35,588 nucleotides of DNA from an uncultured Enterobacterales bacterium (GCA_946478305.1 CAMLBO010000047.1:1-35588); one strand, 5' to 3'; numbered from the stretch's first letter, positions 24,056 to 32,992 are shown. Translations and numbers: made by a program. The notes: generated from the sequence alone by a model not told the origin.

Positions 24056-25257
24056 GTCAGCCCTTAGCTGCAAAATCCCCGCTGATGTCCCGCAGTATGA
24101 CGGCGGTGATCGCCGCACAGTTTCTGTCTGCGTTCGGTGATAACGCCCTGCTGTTTGCCGCACTGGCATTGATTAAACAGCAGCTTTACCCCGACTGGAG
24201 CCAGCCTATTCTGCAAATGGCTTTCGTCGCGACCTACATTATTCTCGCGCCCTTTGTCGGCCAGTTCGCTGACAGCTTTGCCAAGGGCCGGGTAATGATG
24301 TTTGCCAATATTCTCAAACTGGTCGGTGCCGCTGTGATTTGCGCCGGTCTGAATCCTTTCCTCGGTTATACCCTGGTCGGAATTGGCGCGGCGGCTTACT
24401 CACCGGCTAAATACGGTATCCTCGGTGAAATCACCGAAGGCGAACAGTTGGTAAAAGCCAACGGTTTGATGGAAGCCTCAACCATCGCCGCTATCTTACT
24501 GGGCTCGGTGGCGGGCGGCGCGCTGGCGGACTGGAGTATTCTGGCCGCACTCGGCATCTGTGTGCTGGCCTACGCGGCAGCGGTGGTGTCGAATGGGTTT
24601 ATTCCCAAGCTTACGGCGGCGCGGCCGGGGCAGTCATGGAATCCGAAAGCGATGACCGGCACCTTCTTCCACGCCTGCCGTATTTTGTGGAACGATGGCG
24701 AAACCCGTTTCTCTCTGGTGGGGACCAGCCTGTTCTGGGGCGCGGGCGTGACGCTGCGTTTCCTATTGGTGCTGTGGGTGCCTGTGGCGCTCGGTATTAC
24801 CGATAACAAAACCCCGACCCTGCTCAATGCCATGGTTGCGGTGGGTATCGTGGTTGGTGCCGCTGCGGCAGCCAAACTGATCACCCTCAACACCGTTAAG
24901 CGTTGTCTGCCTGCGGGCGTGGCGATTGGCGTGGCGGTGGTTATCTTTGCGGTGCAAACCAACATGATGAACAGCTATGCGCTGCTGGTGATTGTGGGGG
25001 TACTGGGCGGATTCTTCGTGGTGCCGCTCAATGCCCTGTTGCAGCATCGCGGTAAAGAGTCGGTCGGTGCGGGTAATGCGATTGCCGTACAGAACCTGGG
25101 CGAGAATACGGCCATGCTGTTGATGCTTGGCCTGTACTCGCTGGTGGTGATGATAGGGGTGCCGGTCATCGGTATTGGTATCGGCTTCGGTGTGGTCTTT
25201 GCGCTGGCCATTACGGTGCTTTGGGTGTGGCAGGTCGTGCAGAAACGCCGCAAATAA
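24052..25257 (+). CDS. lplT: LplT: lysophospholipid transporter
   Basis: 401 residues (E. coli 397), an MFS-type inner-membrane protein with about twelve hydrophobic segments. The opening [27 protein letters not shown] and [20 protein letters not shown] are typical of LplT. It flips lysophosphatidylethanolamine and related lysolipids inward across the inner membrane for reacylation by Aas. The ATGA overlap with aas shows translational coupling of enzyme and transporter. Confidence 0.96.
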   Translation: MSQPLAAKSPLMSRSMTAVIAAQFLSAFGDNALLFAALALIKQQLYPDWSQPILQMAFVATYIILAPFVGQFADSFAKGRVMMFANILKLVGAAVICAGLNPFLGYTLVGIGAAAYSPAKYGILGEITEGEQLVKANGLMEASTIAAILLGSVAGGALADWSILAALGICVLAYAAAVVSNGFIPKLTAARPGQSWNPKAMTGTFFHACRILWNDGETRFSLVGTSLFWGAGVTLRFLLVLWVPVALGITDNKTPTLLNAMVAVGIVVGAAAAAKLITLNTVKRCLPAGVAIGVAVVIFAVQTNMMNSYALLVIVGVLGGFFVVPLNALLQHRGKESVGAGNAIAVQNLGENTAMLLMLGLYSLVVMIGVPVIGIGIGFGVVFALAITVLWVWQVVQKRRK

Positions 25258-25275
25258 CTTACCGCTTTCCCACTA

Positions 25276-25311
25276 ACAACAACCCCGGTTAATCGGGGGT
25301 TGTTGTATTTT
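25276..25311 (+). terminator. Terminator after lplT
   Basis: ACAACAACCCC (25276-25286) pairs with GGGGTTGTTGT (25296-25306), followed by ATTTT. It lies between the convergent lplT and DASS transporter genes and the hairpin may serve both. Confidence 0.8.
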
Positions 25312-25333
25312 AACCTGGCAAGCTCGGTCAGGT

Positions 25334-26806
25334 TTACCAGTAGCCCAGCCACTTCCACCACACTCCCCCGACCAGGATCCAGATAATCAGGTTTATCACG
25401 CTCAGGATAAAGCCGGTTTTCCACCATTCACCCAGCGTGACGTAGCCCGACCCGAAGATGATCGGCGCAGTCCCCGTACCGTAATGGGTCAGGGACATCA
25501 TCAGTGAGGAAGAGAAGGCCAGGATTAAAGCTAACAGTGCCGGGGGCGCGCCGAGTGCCATACCGGCGGTGAAGAATGCTGCAAACATCGCGGTAATATG
25601 CGCGGTGGTGCTGGCAAAAAAATAGTGCGAGTAGACGTAGACCAACACCAGCAAAATAGTCCCGCCAACCCAACCGATGCCTAAGTGATCAATCGCGCCA
25701 CCGACACTCTGTGACAGCCAGCTGATCAAGCCAAGTTTACCGAGGAAGGTCGCCATCATGACCAGCGCAGCGAACCAGACGATCGTATCCCACGCGCCTT
25801 TATTTTTGAGCAGATCCTCCCAGCTTAATACACCGGTTATCAGCAGGATGGAAAGTCCTATAAACGCCGCTGTGGTTGGATCCACTGCCCATGCAGGCCC
25901 CAAAAGGAAAGCGGGAACACCTGCCCACAGCAACAACAGCAAACCGAATGCAGTCAGGGTGATTTTCTCTGGCAGAGAAATGGGACCGAGTTCGTGCATT
26001 TTCTCTTTGGCAAACACCTGGGCATTGGGCGTTTGTTTGATTTGCGGCGGATAAAGCCAGTAGATCACCAGCGGAATGACAATCAGCGACACCAGTGCGG
26101 GTAGCAGTGCCGCTATGGCCCACATTCCCCAAGTCAGCTCAAAGGCAGAACCGGTTTCTTTCATGATCAGATTAACAATCAGAGGATTCGGTGCCGTGGC
26201 GGTAATAAACATCGCGGAAGTAATGGGGTTGATATTGTAATTCACCAGGGCTAAATAACGGCCAATTCTCTCAGTCGATCCAGGCTCGGGTTTTGAATTA
26301 AAGCTGTCGGAAATCGAGCGCATAATCGGGTGAATAATCCCGCCACCTCGGGCGGTATTACTGGGGGTGACCGGTGCCAGCAGGGTTTCGGCAATCGCCA
26401 GCGCATAGGCGATACCCAAAGTACTTTTACCCACCAGTGAAATAAAGTAGTAACCGATACGCGCGCCCAGTCCGGTTTTATTCAGGCTTTGCGACAGCAT
26501 GATGGAAATACCAATCAGCCAGATAAGATTATTTGAAAAACCGCTTAACGCGTCATTGAGCGCCGCAGTGGGTTTGCCGGGATTGGTCACCCCGGTGAGC
26601 GCGACCAGCGCTATGGCAATGATGGAAATGGCACCAATGGGCAGGGCTTTGCCGATAATTGCCGCGATCGTGCCGACAAACAGTGCCAGGAGATGCCATG
26701 CGCTGGGCGTGACTTCTTGTGGCGCAGGAATAACAAACCAGATAATCAGTGTAATAATAATCGCGATCAGGGAGGGAACTGGTTTCAGTGGGGTCATCCG
26801 ATCCAT
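25334..26806 (-). CDS. DASS-family anion (dicarboxylate) transporter
   Basis: 490 residues with many hydrophobic segments. The two SNT-type signatures of the divalent anion:sodium symporter family are visible: LAPVTPSNTARGGGIIHPIM (about 143-162) and, in the second half, SSSLMMSLTHYGTGTAPIIFGSGYV. The closest recognisable relatives are E. coli TtdT, CitT and YbhI, which exchange or import tartrate, citrate or succinate-like acids. The substrate cannot be told from sequence. The gene is not part of the E. coli order between lplT and tas. An inverted repeat lies in its leader. Confidence 0.85.
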   Translation of the reverse strand: MDRMTPLKPVPSLIAIIITLIIWFVIPAPQEVTPSAWHLLALFVGTIAAIIGKALPIGAISIIAIALVALTGVTNPGKPTAALNDALSGFSNNLIWLIGISIMLSQSLNKTGLGARIGYYFISLVGKSTLGIAYALAIAETLLAPVTPSNTARGGGIIHPIMRSISDSFNSKPEPGSTERIGRYLALVNYNINPITSAMFITATAPNPLIVNLIMKETGSAFELTWGMWAIAALLPALVSLIVIPLVIYWLYPPQIKQTPNAQVFAKEKMHELGPISLPEKITLTAFGLLLLLWAGVPAFLLGPAWAVDPTTAAFIGLSILLITGVLSWEDLLKNKGAWDTIVWFAALVMMATFLGKLGLISWLSQSVGGAIDHLGIGWVGGTILLVLVYVYSHYFFASTTAHITAMFAAFFTAGMALGAPPALLALILAFSSSLMMSLTHYGTGTAPIIFGSGYVTLGEWWKTGFILSVINLIIWILVGGVWWKWLGYW

Positions 26807-26836
26807 AATATTTTCACTCTTCCAGAGATAATCAAC

Positions 26837-26868
26837 ATCTCAGAAAAGCAGGCGCAATAATCTGAGAT
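26837..26868 (-). promoter_or_regulatory. Inverted repeat upstream of the DASS transporter gene
   Basis: ATCTCAGA (26837-26844) and TCTGAGAT (26861-26868) are perfect inverted arms 16 bases apart, starting 31 bases before the ATG. Candidate operator or leader hairpin; no regulator gene is adjacent. Confidence 0.35.
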
Positions 26869-26995
26869 TAATGAATGCTTTTATTCTGTGATCAATGCTT
26901 CCGCATTGTTAGAGGTGCACCGATCGTTTCTCGATAATAGGTTTTGGAAGCGGCTGAGTAATTGTCCGAAATCATTGATAGTGCAGGAAGGGAAT

Positions 26996-27048
26996 AAAAA
27001 AAGGGCGCTGTGCGGGTCAGAGTGAACTGACGGCACAGCGCCCTTTTT
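26996..27048 (-). terminator. Strong (bidirectional-capable) terminator after tas
   Basis: AAGGGCGCTGTGC (27001-27013) pairs with GCACAGCGCCCTT (27033-27045), with an inner GTCAG/CTGAC stem. T-runs flank both sides when read on the appropriate strand: TTTTTTATT on the minus strand and CTTTTTAA on the plus strand. On the minus strand it ends tas transcription before the DASS gene. Confidence 0.92.
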
Positions 27049-27066
27049 AATGCTTAATCGCCGTGA

Positions 27067-28107
27067 TCACGGCGCAGGGATAGTGAAGCGCTTGTGGATA
27101 TCTTCCAGCGAATTCAGTACGTCCTGATCCAGCGTCAGGTTCTGGCTGTCGATATTGATCTTCAACTGATCCAACGTTGTTGCACCGAGCAGGGTGCTGG
27201 CAACAAACGGCTGCTGGCGTACAAAGGCCAGGGCCATTTGTGAAGGATCCAGACCGTGCTTTTTCGCCAGTGCGACATACTCAGCGACAGCAGCTTCAGA
27301 CTGTGGTGAAGAGTAACGGGTGAAACGGCTAAACAGCGTGTTACGCGCATTGGCCGGTTTTGCGCCGTTGAGGTATTTGCCGCTTAGCGTACCGAAAGCC
27401 AGACTTGAGTAAGCCAGCAGCTCTACGCCTTCGTGCTGACTGATCTCCGCCAGACCAATCTCAAAGCTGCGGTTCAGCAAGCTGTACGGGTTTTGAATCG
27501 ACACAATGCGTGGCAGATCGTGTTTCTCGGCCAGTTGCAGATAGCGCATCACGCCCCACGGTGTCTCATTCGATACGCCGATATAGCGGATCTTCCCGGC
27601 GCGCACTTGCTCATTCAGTGCTTCCAGCGTTTCCAAAATAGTGACTGGTGAGCTGTCGTCAGTGTACTGATAACCCAGCTTGCCGAAGAAATTCGCCGGA
27701 CGTTGTGGCCAGTGCAGCTGATAGAGATCCAGATAATCCGTATTCAGGCGCTTGAGGCTGGCATCCAGCGCGGCGCGGATATTTTTGCGATCCAGATATT
27801 GATCCGGACGGATGGCGTTATCGTTGCCGCGTGAAGGCCCAGAGACCTTACTGGCCAGTACGATCTTTTCACGATTGCCGCGGGCTTTCAGCCAGCTGCC
27901 AATATAGCTTTCGGTCAGGCCCTGAGTTTCAGGACGCGGCGGTACCGGATACATTTCTGCCGTATCAATCAAATTGATGCCAGCAGCAACGGCGTAATCC
28001 AGCTGTTGGTGGGCTTCGGCTTCGCTGTTCTGTTCACCAAATGTCATGGTGCCAAGTCCCAGTAAGCTCACTTCTAAAGAACTGTGGGGTATGCGGTGAT
28101 ATTGCAT
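27067..28107 (-). CDS. tas: Tas: NADP(H)-dependent aldo/keto reductase
   Basis: 346 residues, as in E. coli Tas. An aldo/keto reductase barrel: LGLGTMTFGEQNS near the N-terminus, catalytic INLIDTAEMYPVP (D48 and Y53 of the tetrad), K83 in LASKVSG, the active-site histidine in YQLHWPQRP, and the C-terminal NADPH-binding LLGATTLDQLK. E. coli Tas was found as a suppressor of tyrosine starvation; its natural substrate is not settled. RBS AGGAAG lies seven bases before the ATG. A cluster of AGAC/GTCT motifs lies upstream. Confidence 0.94.
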   Translation of the reverse strand: MQYHRIPHSSLEVSLLGLGTMTFGEQNSEAEAHQQLDYAVAAGINLIDTAEMYPVPPRPETQGLTESYIGSWLKARGNREKIVLASKVSGPSRGNDNAIRPDQYLDRKNIRAALDASLKRLNTDYLDLYQLHWPQRPANFFGKLGYQYTDDSSPVTILETLEALNEQVRAGKIRYIGVSNETPWGVMRYLQLAEKHDLPRIVSIQNPYSLLNRSFEIGLAEISQHEGVELLAYSSLAFGTLSGKYLNGAKPANARNTLFSRFTRYSSPQSEAAVAEYVALAKKHGLDPSQMALAFVRQQPFVASTLLGATTLDQLKINIDSQNLTLDQDVLNSLEDIHKRFTIPAP

Positions 28108-28160
28108 TGCCGGTCTTCCTTACTTTTTGAGGATGTCAGGCCGGTTAAAAGGGCCTCAAC

Positions 28161-28236
28161 AGACCTTATGTCTATTTTAAATTGAAGACGTTATCTGTTT
28201 TAAAGACGTTGTCTGTGCGTCAGGGACGATATCTGA
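28161..28236. promoter_or_regulatory. Cluster of AGAC...GTCT motifs upstream of tas
   Basis: Four related motifs occur in 76 bases. AGAC-CTTAT-GTCT starts at 28161, AGACGTTATCTGT at 28186, AGACGTTGTCTGT at 28204 and GGACGATATCTGA at 28224. Each is a short dyad (AGA-N5-TCT type). They lie 54-129 bases upstream of the tas start. A multi-site operator is suspected; the regulator is unknown. Confidence 0.4.
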
Positions 28237-28311
28237 CTATATACAAGCGATGCGGGTGGGGGAAGTGGCAAGCTGAGATCGGCAGAAAATGGTCATTCAG
28301 GCGTTAATCAA

Positions 28312-28348
28312 AAGCAAAAATGCCAGCGGTGAACTTACCCACTGGCAT
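28312..28348 (-). terminator. Terminator after ygdR
   Basis: On the minus strand ATGCCAGTGG pairs with the arm ending GCTGGCAT (10 bp with one G-U), followed by TTTTTGCTTTT. It lies just beyond the ygdR stop. Confidence 0.85.
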
Positions 28349-28367
28349 CCTTTCTGAGCACATCGAC

Positions 28368-28586
28368 TTAACGTTTCATCACCTGGCTGACGTCGTCATT
28401 ATTGATCTGACGCTCATTGCCTTGTTCATCGGTATAACTCAACAAACCGGTCGATTTATCCAGTTTAGGTTTACCGTCCGTCAGGATCATGTTGCCGTCT
28501 TTGGTTGAAATCACATAATCGCTGGCGCAACCGGCCAGACCAACTACGATCAGCGCTGCACTGATCATCAATAAGCCTTTTTTCAT
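28368..28586 (-). CDS. ygdR: YgdI/YgdR-family small lipoprotein
   Basis: 72 residues: signal MKKGLLMISAALIVVGLAGC with lipobox LAGC, then a short SH3-like domain, YVISTKDGNMILTDGKPKLDKSTG ending in NDDVSQVMKR. This is the YgdI/YgdR family. The place between tas and mutH matches E. coli ygdR; E. coli ygdQ, which follows mutH there, is absent here. RBS AAGGA lies about seven bases before the ATG. The function of the family is unknown. Confidence 0.92.
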   Translation of the reverse strand: MKKGLLMISAALIVVGLAGCASDYVISTKDGNMILTDGKPKLDKSTGLLSYTDEQGNERQINNDDVSQVMKR

Positions 28587-28695
28587 TACTGTTCCTTAAT
28601 TGTGGGCTTGTTCAAACAGTTATCAGCGTAGCAAAACTCCCGGCTGACGTTAGGTGAAAAAGGGTTTTTTATGCCTGTAAAAGCAGAAAGATCAA

Positions 28696-29382
28696 TTAAA
28701 GGAGAAAATGCCTGGCCAATAGAGGGCGGGTAAAACTCTTTTTGAGATAAAAACCTCGCGGGAGGGTCATGATGGGTTGACCAAATTCGCCGATGGCCTC
28801 TGTCAGCGCTTTACTGTTCGCACCTTTCGGGCGTAGCTGCAACACCTCGCCGTGGCGGGCGGTGATTGTTTCGACTTTCCCAAGCACAATGAGATCCATC
28901 AACTCTTCCCAATCCTGGCGCAGCTGTTGCTCTTCTTCGGCAGAAGGACTCCACAACAGCGGTGCACCAATCCTTCTTTCTGCCAAAGGGATCTGGCGTT
29001 CACCTTCCACCGGGATCCACAGTACGCGGGCCAGTTTATGACGAACATGGCTGCTTTCCCACGTCACGCCACTATTGCCTGTCAGCGGGGCAACGCAAAC
29101 AAAAGTGGTTTCCAGCGGTTTTCCCGAACGATCAATGGGGATAGTTTTGAGTTCGATACCGATATCGGCGAAATCCTGCTCTGGCTTACTGCCGGCCATC
29201 GCCCCCAGATAGACTTCCAGCAACATTCCCACCCACCCTTTTTCACGTTTCAAGTCGGGTGGAATGGCCAGAGAAGCGTGCGCAGCTAGCTCACCCAGTG
29301 AATAACCCGCAAGAGATTGCGCGCGTGCCAGTAACTCTTGCTCGTCACCAGGGGGGGTGGTAATCGGTAATGGAATCGACAT
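28696..29382 (-). CDS. mutH: MutH: DNA mismatch repair endonuclease
   Basis: 228 residues (E. coli 229). It nicks the unmethylated strand at hemimethylated GATC sites when activated by MutS and MutL. The active-site residues are present at E. coli numbering: D70, E77 and K79 in [14 protein letters not shown]. Other conserved segments are [19 protein letters not shown] and the C-terminal [12 protein letters not shown]. It is divergent from rppH across a 695-bp gap. Confidence 0.97.
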   Translation of the reverse strand: MSIPLPITTPPGDEQELLARAQSLAGYSLGELAAHASLAIPPDLKREKGWVGMLLEVYLGAMAGSKPEQDFADIGIELKTIPIDRSGKPLETTFVCVAPLTGNSGVTWESSHVRHKLARVLWIPVEGERQIPLAERRIGAPLLWSPSAEEEQQLRQDWEELMDLIVLGKVETITARHGEVLQLRPKGANSKALTEAIGEFGQPIMTLPRGFYLKKSFTRPLLARHFLL

Positions 29383-29579
29383 ACAACAGGTTCCGCATTG
29401 ATTGGTTAATTTTCATACGCGGGTAAGGCGCTGGTGGAAATTAAAAGTTATACCCGTGAAGACCACAAATAATAGCATGATTTATTGCGGTTTTTTTTTC
29501 GAGGTATGTCGCAGCAAGGGTGAATAATTTAAGGTTAACCCACAGTTGAGGCGGACAATGAACAGGATCTTCCCCCTAC

Positions 29580-29602
29580 TTATCCACAGATTTTCTGGAT
29601 AA
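29580..29602. promoter_or_regulatory. Paired DnaA boxes (putative DARS2 core)
   Basis: TTATCCACA at 29580-29588 on the plus strand is followed after five bases by an inverted box, TTATCCAGA read on the minus strand at 29594-29602. Close inverted DnaA boxes are the central feature of DARS cores. The third core box is not certain. Confidence 0.75.
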
Positions 29603-29698
29603 CCCACTGCAATGACGATCACTGGTTCGATTTACAGGCTTGACTGCGGGGTGATTTTGCCATTTTGCCCCATAATTAGCCAACAGGGTGCATTTATC

Positions 29699-29707
29699 TG
29701 TGGATAA
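29699..29707 (-). promoter_or_regulatory. Consensus DnaA box
   Basis: TGTGGATAA on the plus strand, that is TTATCCACA on the minus strand: a perfect high-affinity DnaA box, about 100 bases from the paired boxes. Confidence 0.8.
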
Positions 29708-29895
29708 AAACGGCGTTGATGGATCTTTCGCCATCTGAGGATCTGCGCGTGGGTTAAGCCACTGACAAACCCGGTGGAGAAGCTGTGAATTACTTTTAAA
29801 GTACTGAAATTTAATAAATTAAATTTAAAGCAAAAAGCGGGTAGGAAAAAGCTTAAAATAGTTTTACCCCTCTTGCTATGAAGTTCTTCACATAC

Positions 29896-29904
29896 CTATC
29901 CACA
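29896..29904 (+). promoter_or_regulatory. DnaA box with one mismatch
   Basis: CTATCCACA differs from TTATCCACA only at the first base. It lies on the rppH side of the gap. Confidence 0.65.
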
Positions 29905-30077
29905 GAAAAAGTGAATAAAATCGAACAAGTTTGACCTTGCCTGTTCATAACTCTGGGATTTGGCCTGACTTATCCCATTTTTATTGATGAAGATAGGCGC
30001 TAAGCAGTGGTTTACCGCCTCTTGGTAGTGTGAAACAATCAGAACATCTATGATTTTATGCTTATCGAGGTAGTCCG

Positions 30078-30605
30078 GTGATCGATGATGATGGCTACCG
30101 CCCGAATGTTGGTATCGTAATCTGCGACAAGCAGGGCCAGGTTTTATGGGCCAGACGATATGGCCAGCACTCCTGGCAGTTTCCGCAAGGGGGCATCAAC
30201 CCTGGCGAAACTCCCGAACAGGCCATGTACCGTGAGCTGTTTGAAGAGGTGGGTCTTGGCAGAAAAGACGTGCGAATTCTGGCTTCGACCCGCAACTGGT
30301 TACGCTATAAATTGCCAAAACGTTTGGTGCGTTGGGATACAAAGCCGGTATGTATCGGCCAAAAGCAAAAATGGTTCCTGCTGCAATTGATGTGTAATGA
30401 TGCCGACATCAACATGCAGCGCAGCAGTACGCCAGAATTTGATGGTTGGCGCTGGGTGAGTTTCTGGTATCCGGTGCGTCAGGTCGTGTCATTCAAACGT
30501 GATGTTTATCGTCGCGTAATGAAAGAGTTTTCCATGACCGTGATGCCAATGCAGGAAATTCCCGTGCCGCGCACATCGCCCGCTTATCGTCGGAAAAGAG
30601 GCTAA
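30078..30605 (+). CDS. rppH: RppH: RNA pyrophosphohydrolase
   Basis: 175 residues (E. coli 176) from a GTG start with GAGG seven bases upstream. The Nudix box at residues 38-60, [23 protein letters not shown], carries the metal-binding E53, E56 and E57. The N-terminus [20 protein letters not shown] matches E. coli RppH. It removes pyrophosphate from the 5' end of triphosphorylated mRNA, starting RNase E-dependent decay. It is followed 11 bases later by ptsP. Confidence 0.97.
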   Translation: MIDDDGYRPNVGIVICDKQGQVLWARRYGQHSWQFPQGGINPGETPEQAMYRELFEEVGLGRKDVRILASTRNWLRYKLPKRLVRWDTKPVCIGQKQKWFLLQLMCNDADINMQRSSTPEFDGWRWVSFWYPVRQVVSFKRDVYRRVMKEFSMTVMPMQEIPVPRTSPAYRRKRG

Positions 30606-30616
30606 GTCACGAAGAA

Positions 30617-32863
30617 ATGCTCACGCGTTTGCGAGAAATTGTTGAAAAGGTAGCGATGGCGTCCAGCCTGAATGATGCGCTGGATGTGTTGGTCAGTGAA
30701 ACCTGCATGGCGATGGACACCGAAGTGTGTTCCGTCTATCTCGCTGACAATGATCGTCGTTGTTATTACCTGATGGCGACGCGGGGTTTGAAAAAACCCC
30801 GCGGGCGCACTATTGCGCTGGCTTTCGACGAAGGTATTGTCGGGCTGGTAGGGCGCCTGGCAGAACCCATCAACCTCGCCGACGCGCAAAGTCACCCCAG
30901 CTTCAAATACATCCCGCAGGTAAAAGAAGATCTCTTTCGATCCTTTCTCGGTGTGCCGATCATTCACCGACGTCAGCTACTTGGTGTGCTGGTTATTCAG
31001 CAGCGTGAACACCGGCAATTCGATGAAAGCGAAGAGTCTTTCATGGTTACGCTTGCCAACCAGTTGGCGGGCATTCTTTCCCAGGCCCAACTTAACGTTC
31101 TGTATGGCCGCTTTCGGCAGACCCGTGTTAAGGCACTGGCCGCTTCTCCAGGTGTAGCCATTGGTACCGGCTGGCAGGACAGCACGCAGCCTTCGCTCGA
31201 TCAGGTCTACATGGCGTCCACGCTGGACACTGTGCGTGAGCGCGAACGTCTGACGCGTGCGCTGGAAGATGCCGGTGCCGAGTTCCGCCGCTTCAGTAAG
31301 CGCTTCAGCGCCAGTGCCCAGAAAGAAAGTGCCGCTATTTTTGACCTTTACTCGCACCTGCTAAACGACGCGCGCCTTAAGCGCGAACTTTTCTCTGAAA
31401 TTGATAAAGGCGCAGTTGCTGAGTGGGCGGTCAAAAAAGTCGTGGAGGAGTTTGCCGCGCAGTTTGCCAGCCTGCAAGACACCTATATGCGTGAACGGGG
31501 CAGTGACTTACGTGCCCTCGGTCAGCGTCTGGTGTTCCATCTTGATGACACCATTCAGGGCAATACCCAGTGGCCGGAGCGTTTTATTCTGGTGACGGAT
31601 GAACTGACGGCCACGTTGCTGGCTGAGGTTCCGCAGGAGCGTCTGGCCGGTGTGGTCGTGCGTGACGGCGCTTCAAACTCTCATGCGGCAATACTCGTGC
31701 GAGCTATGGGCGTGCCCACCATTATGGGGGCTGACATTCAGCCTTCGCTGCTCAACCAGCGTCAGCTGATTGTTGATGGTTATCGCGGTGAGTTGTTGAT
31801 CGACCCAGAGCCGGTGCTGGTTAATGAATATAAGCGCCTGATCAGTGAAGAGATGGAGTTGAGTCAGCGTGCGGAAGATGACGTTGAACAACCTGCAGCA
31901 ATGAAAAGCGGTGAACGGGTGCAGGTCATGCTGAATGCGGGTCTGAGCGCCGATCACGAAAAACTGTTCGGTAGCCGGGTTGACGGCGTGGGACTTTACC
32001 GCACCGAAATACCTTTTATGCTGCAAAGTGGTTTTCCCTCTGAAGAGGAGCAGGTGGCTCAGTATCAGGGCATGTTACAGCTGTTTCCTACCAAACCAGT
32101 AACCTTGCGCACCCTGGATATCGGCTCTGACAAACAACTGCCCTATATGCCCATCAGTGAGGAGAATCCTTGTCTGGGCTGGCGTGGTATCCGTATCACC
32201 CTCGATCAGCCGGAAATTTTCCTGATTCAGGTTCGTGCGATGCTGAGGGCCAATGCGGCCACCGGCAATCTGGGTATTCTTTTGCCGATGATAACCAGCC
32301 TGGAAGAGATTGATGAGGCACGTCGTCTTATCGATCGCGCCGCACGTGAGGTGCAGGAGCAACTCGGTTACGACATACCTAAAACGCGTATCGGCGTGAT
32401 GATTGAAGTCCCTTCGATGATCTTTATGTTGCCTTCACTGGCGGGGCGGGTTGATTTCCTCTCAGTGGGAACCAACGACTTAACGCAATATCTGCTGGCG
32501 GTGGACCGTAATAATACCCGCGTTGCGGGGCTTTACGACAGCCTGCATCCGGCGATGTTAAGAGTGCTAAAAAAGATTGTAACCGATGCCGAAGTTGCAG
32601 GTTTACACCTCAGTTTGTGTGGTGAAATGGCCGGTGACCCGATGGGTGCACTGCTGCTTACCGGCATGGGGTATCGCAACCTGAGTATGAATGGGCGCAG
32701 CGTTGCGCGTATTAAGTATCTGTTACGTCGTATTGATTTGGCTGACGCACAGGAACTTGCTCGTCGGGTACTGGAAGCACAATTCACCACCGACGTACGT
32801 CATATGACGGCGGCGTTTATGGAAAGACGTGGACTGGGTGGTTTGATTCGCGGCGGTAAATAG
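30617..32863 (+). CDS. ptsP: PtsP: enzyme I of the nitrogen-related PTS
   Basis: 748 residues, the E. coli length. An N-terminal GAF domain (about 1-127) is followed by the enzyme I swivelling domain, with phospho-histidine H356 in VVRDGASNSHAAILVRAMG, and by a PEP-utilising barrel (GVGLYRTEIPFM ... LPMITSLEEI ... FLSVGTNDLTQYLLAVDRNN ... SLCGEMAGDP). It autophosphorylates from PEP and passes phosphate to NPr, then EIIA-Ntr. Glutamine and 2-oxoglutarate act through the GAF domain. It is probably co-transcribed with rppH. Confidence 0.97.
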   Translation: MLTRLREIVEKVAMASSLNDALDVLVSETCMAMDTEVCSVYLADNDRRCYYLMATRGLKKPRGRTIALAFDEGIVGLVGRLAEPINLADAQSHPSFKYIPQVKEDLFRSFLGVPIIHRRQLLGVLVIQQREHRQFDESEESFMVTLANQLAGILSQAQLNVLYGRFRQTRVKALAASPGVAIGTGWQDSTQPSLDQVYMASTLDTVRERERLTRALEDAGAEFRRFSKRFSASAQKESAAIFDLYSHLLNDARLKRELFSEIDKGAVAEWAVKKVVEEFAAQFASLQDTYMRERGSDLRALGQRLVFHLDDTIQGNTQWPERFILVTDELTATLLAEVPQERLAGVVVRDGASNSHAAILVRAMGVPTIMGADIQPSLLNQRQLIVDGYRGELLIDPEPVLVNEYKRLISEEMELSQRAEDDVEQPAAMKSGERVQVMLNAGLSADHEKLFGSRVDGVGLYRTEIPFMLQSGFPSEEEQVAQYQGMLQLFPTKPVTLRTLDIGSDKQLPYMPISEENPCLGWRGIRITLDQPEIFLIQVRAMLRANAATGNLGILLPMITSLEEIDEARRLIDRAAREVQEQLGYDIPKTRIGVMIEVPSMIFMLPSLAGRVDFLSVGTNDLTQYLLAVDRNNTRVAGLYDSLHPAMLRVLKKIVTDAEVAGLHLSLCGEMAGDPMGALLLTGMGYRNLSMNGRSVARIKYLLRRIDLADAQELARRVLEAQFTTDVRHMTAAFMERRGLGGLIRGGK

Positions 32864-32885
32864 AAACCTTCAGGCATTCTCCTGC

Positions 32886-32936
32886 ACGTCGCCGCTACGT
32901 TGAACGCCCTAAGCTCAGGGGGTGAGACGTTTTTTT
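32886..32936 (+). terminator. Probable terminator after ptsP
   Basis: An inner CCCT-AAGCTC-AGGG hairpin and an outer ACGTC/GACGT pairing are followed directly by seven T (32930-32936). The stem is imperfect, so this is less certain than the other terminators here. Confidence 0.5.
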
Positions 32937-32986
32937 ACAGAACTTTTCCAGCCTGTCTTGTCCGTGGTGAGCGCGGCCTGTGCTAT

Positions 32987-32992
32987 GATCCG
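32987..32992 (+). promoter_or_regulatory. Extended -10 promoter element for lgt-thyA
   Basis: TATGAT preceded by TGC gives an extended -10 (TGN-TATAAT-like), 53 bases before the lgt start. The best -35 candidate, TTGTCC, is 20 bases further upstream, longer than ideal. Confidence 0.5.

Larger units (their letters stand above)
29383..30077. other. DARS2-like DnaA-reactivating locus (mutH-rppH gap)
   Basis: No gene is visible in these 695 bases, but DnaA boxes are. Perfect TTATCCACA lies at 29580-29588 (plus) and 29699-29707 (minus). One-mismatch copies lie at 29594-29602 (TTATCCAGA, minus) and 29896-29904 (CTATCCACA, plus), and a weaker TAACCCACA at 29536-29544. The first two strong boxes face each other five bases apart. 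In E. coli, DARS2 lies in exactly this mutH-rppH (ygdP) gap and, with IHF and Fis, promotes exchange of ADP for ATP on DnaA. An AT-rich stretch spans 29790-29850. IHF and Fis sites were not identified by eye. Confidence 0.85.

Noticed and set aside
28320-28508. Plus-strand frame of 62 codons opposite ygdR
   Set aside because: It is antisense to a clear lipoprotein gene and begins in that gene's terminator.
29970-29978. TTATCCCAT as another DnaA box
   Set aside because: Three of the last four bases differ from TTATCCACA, beyond a credible box.
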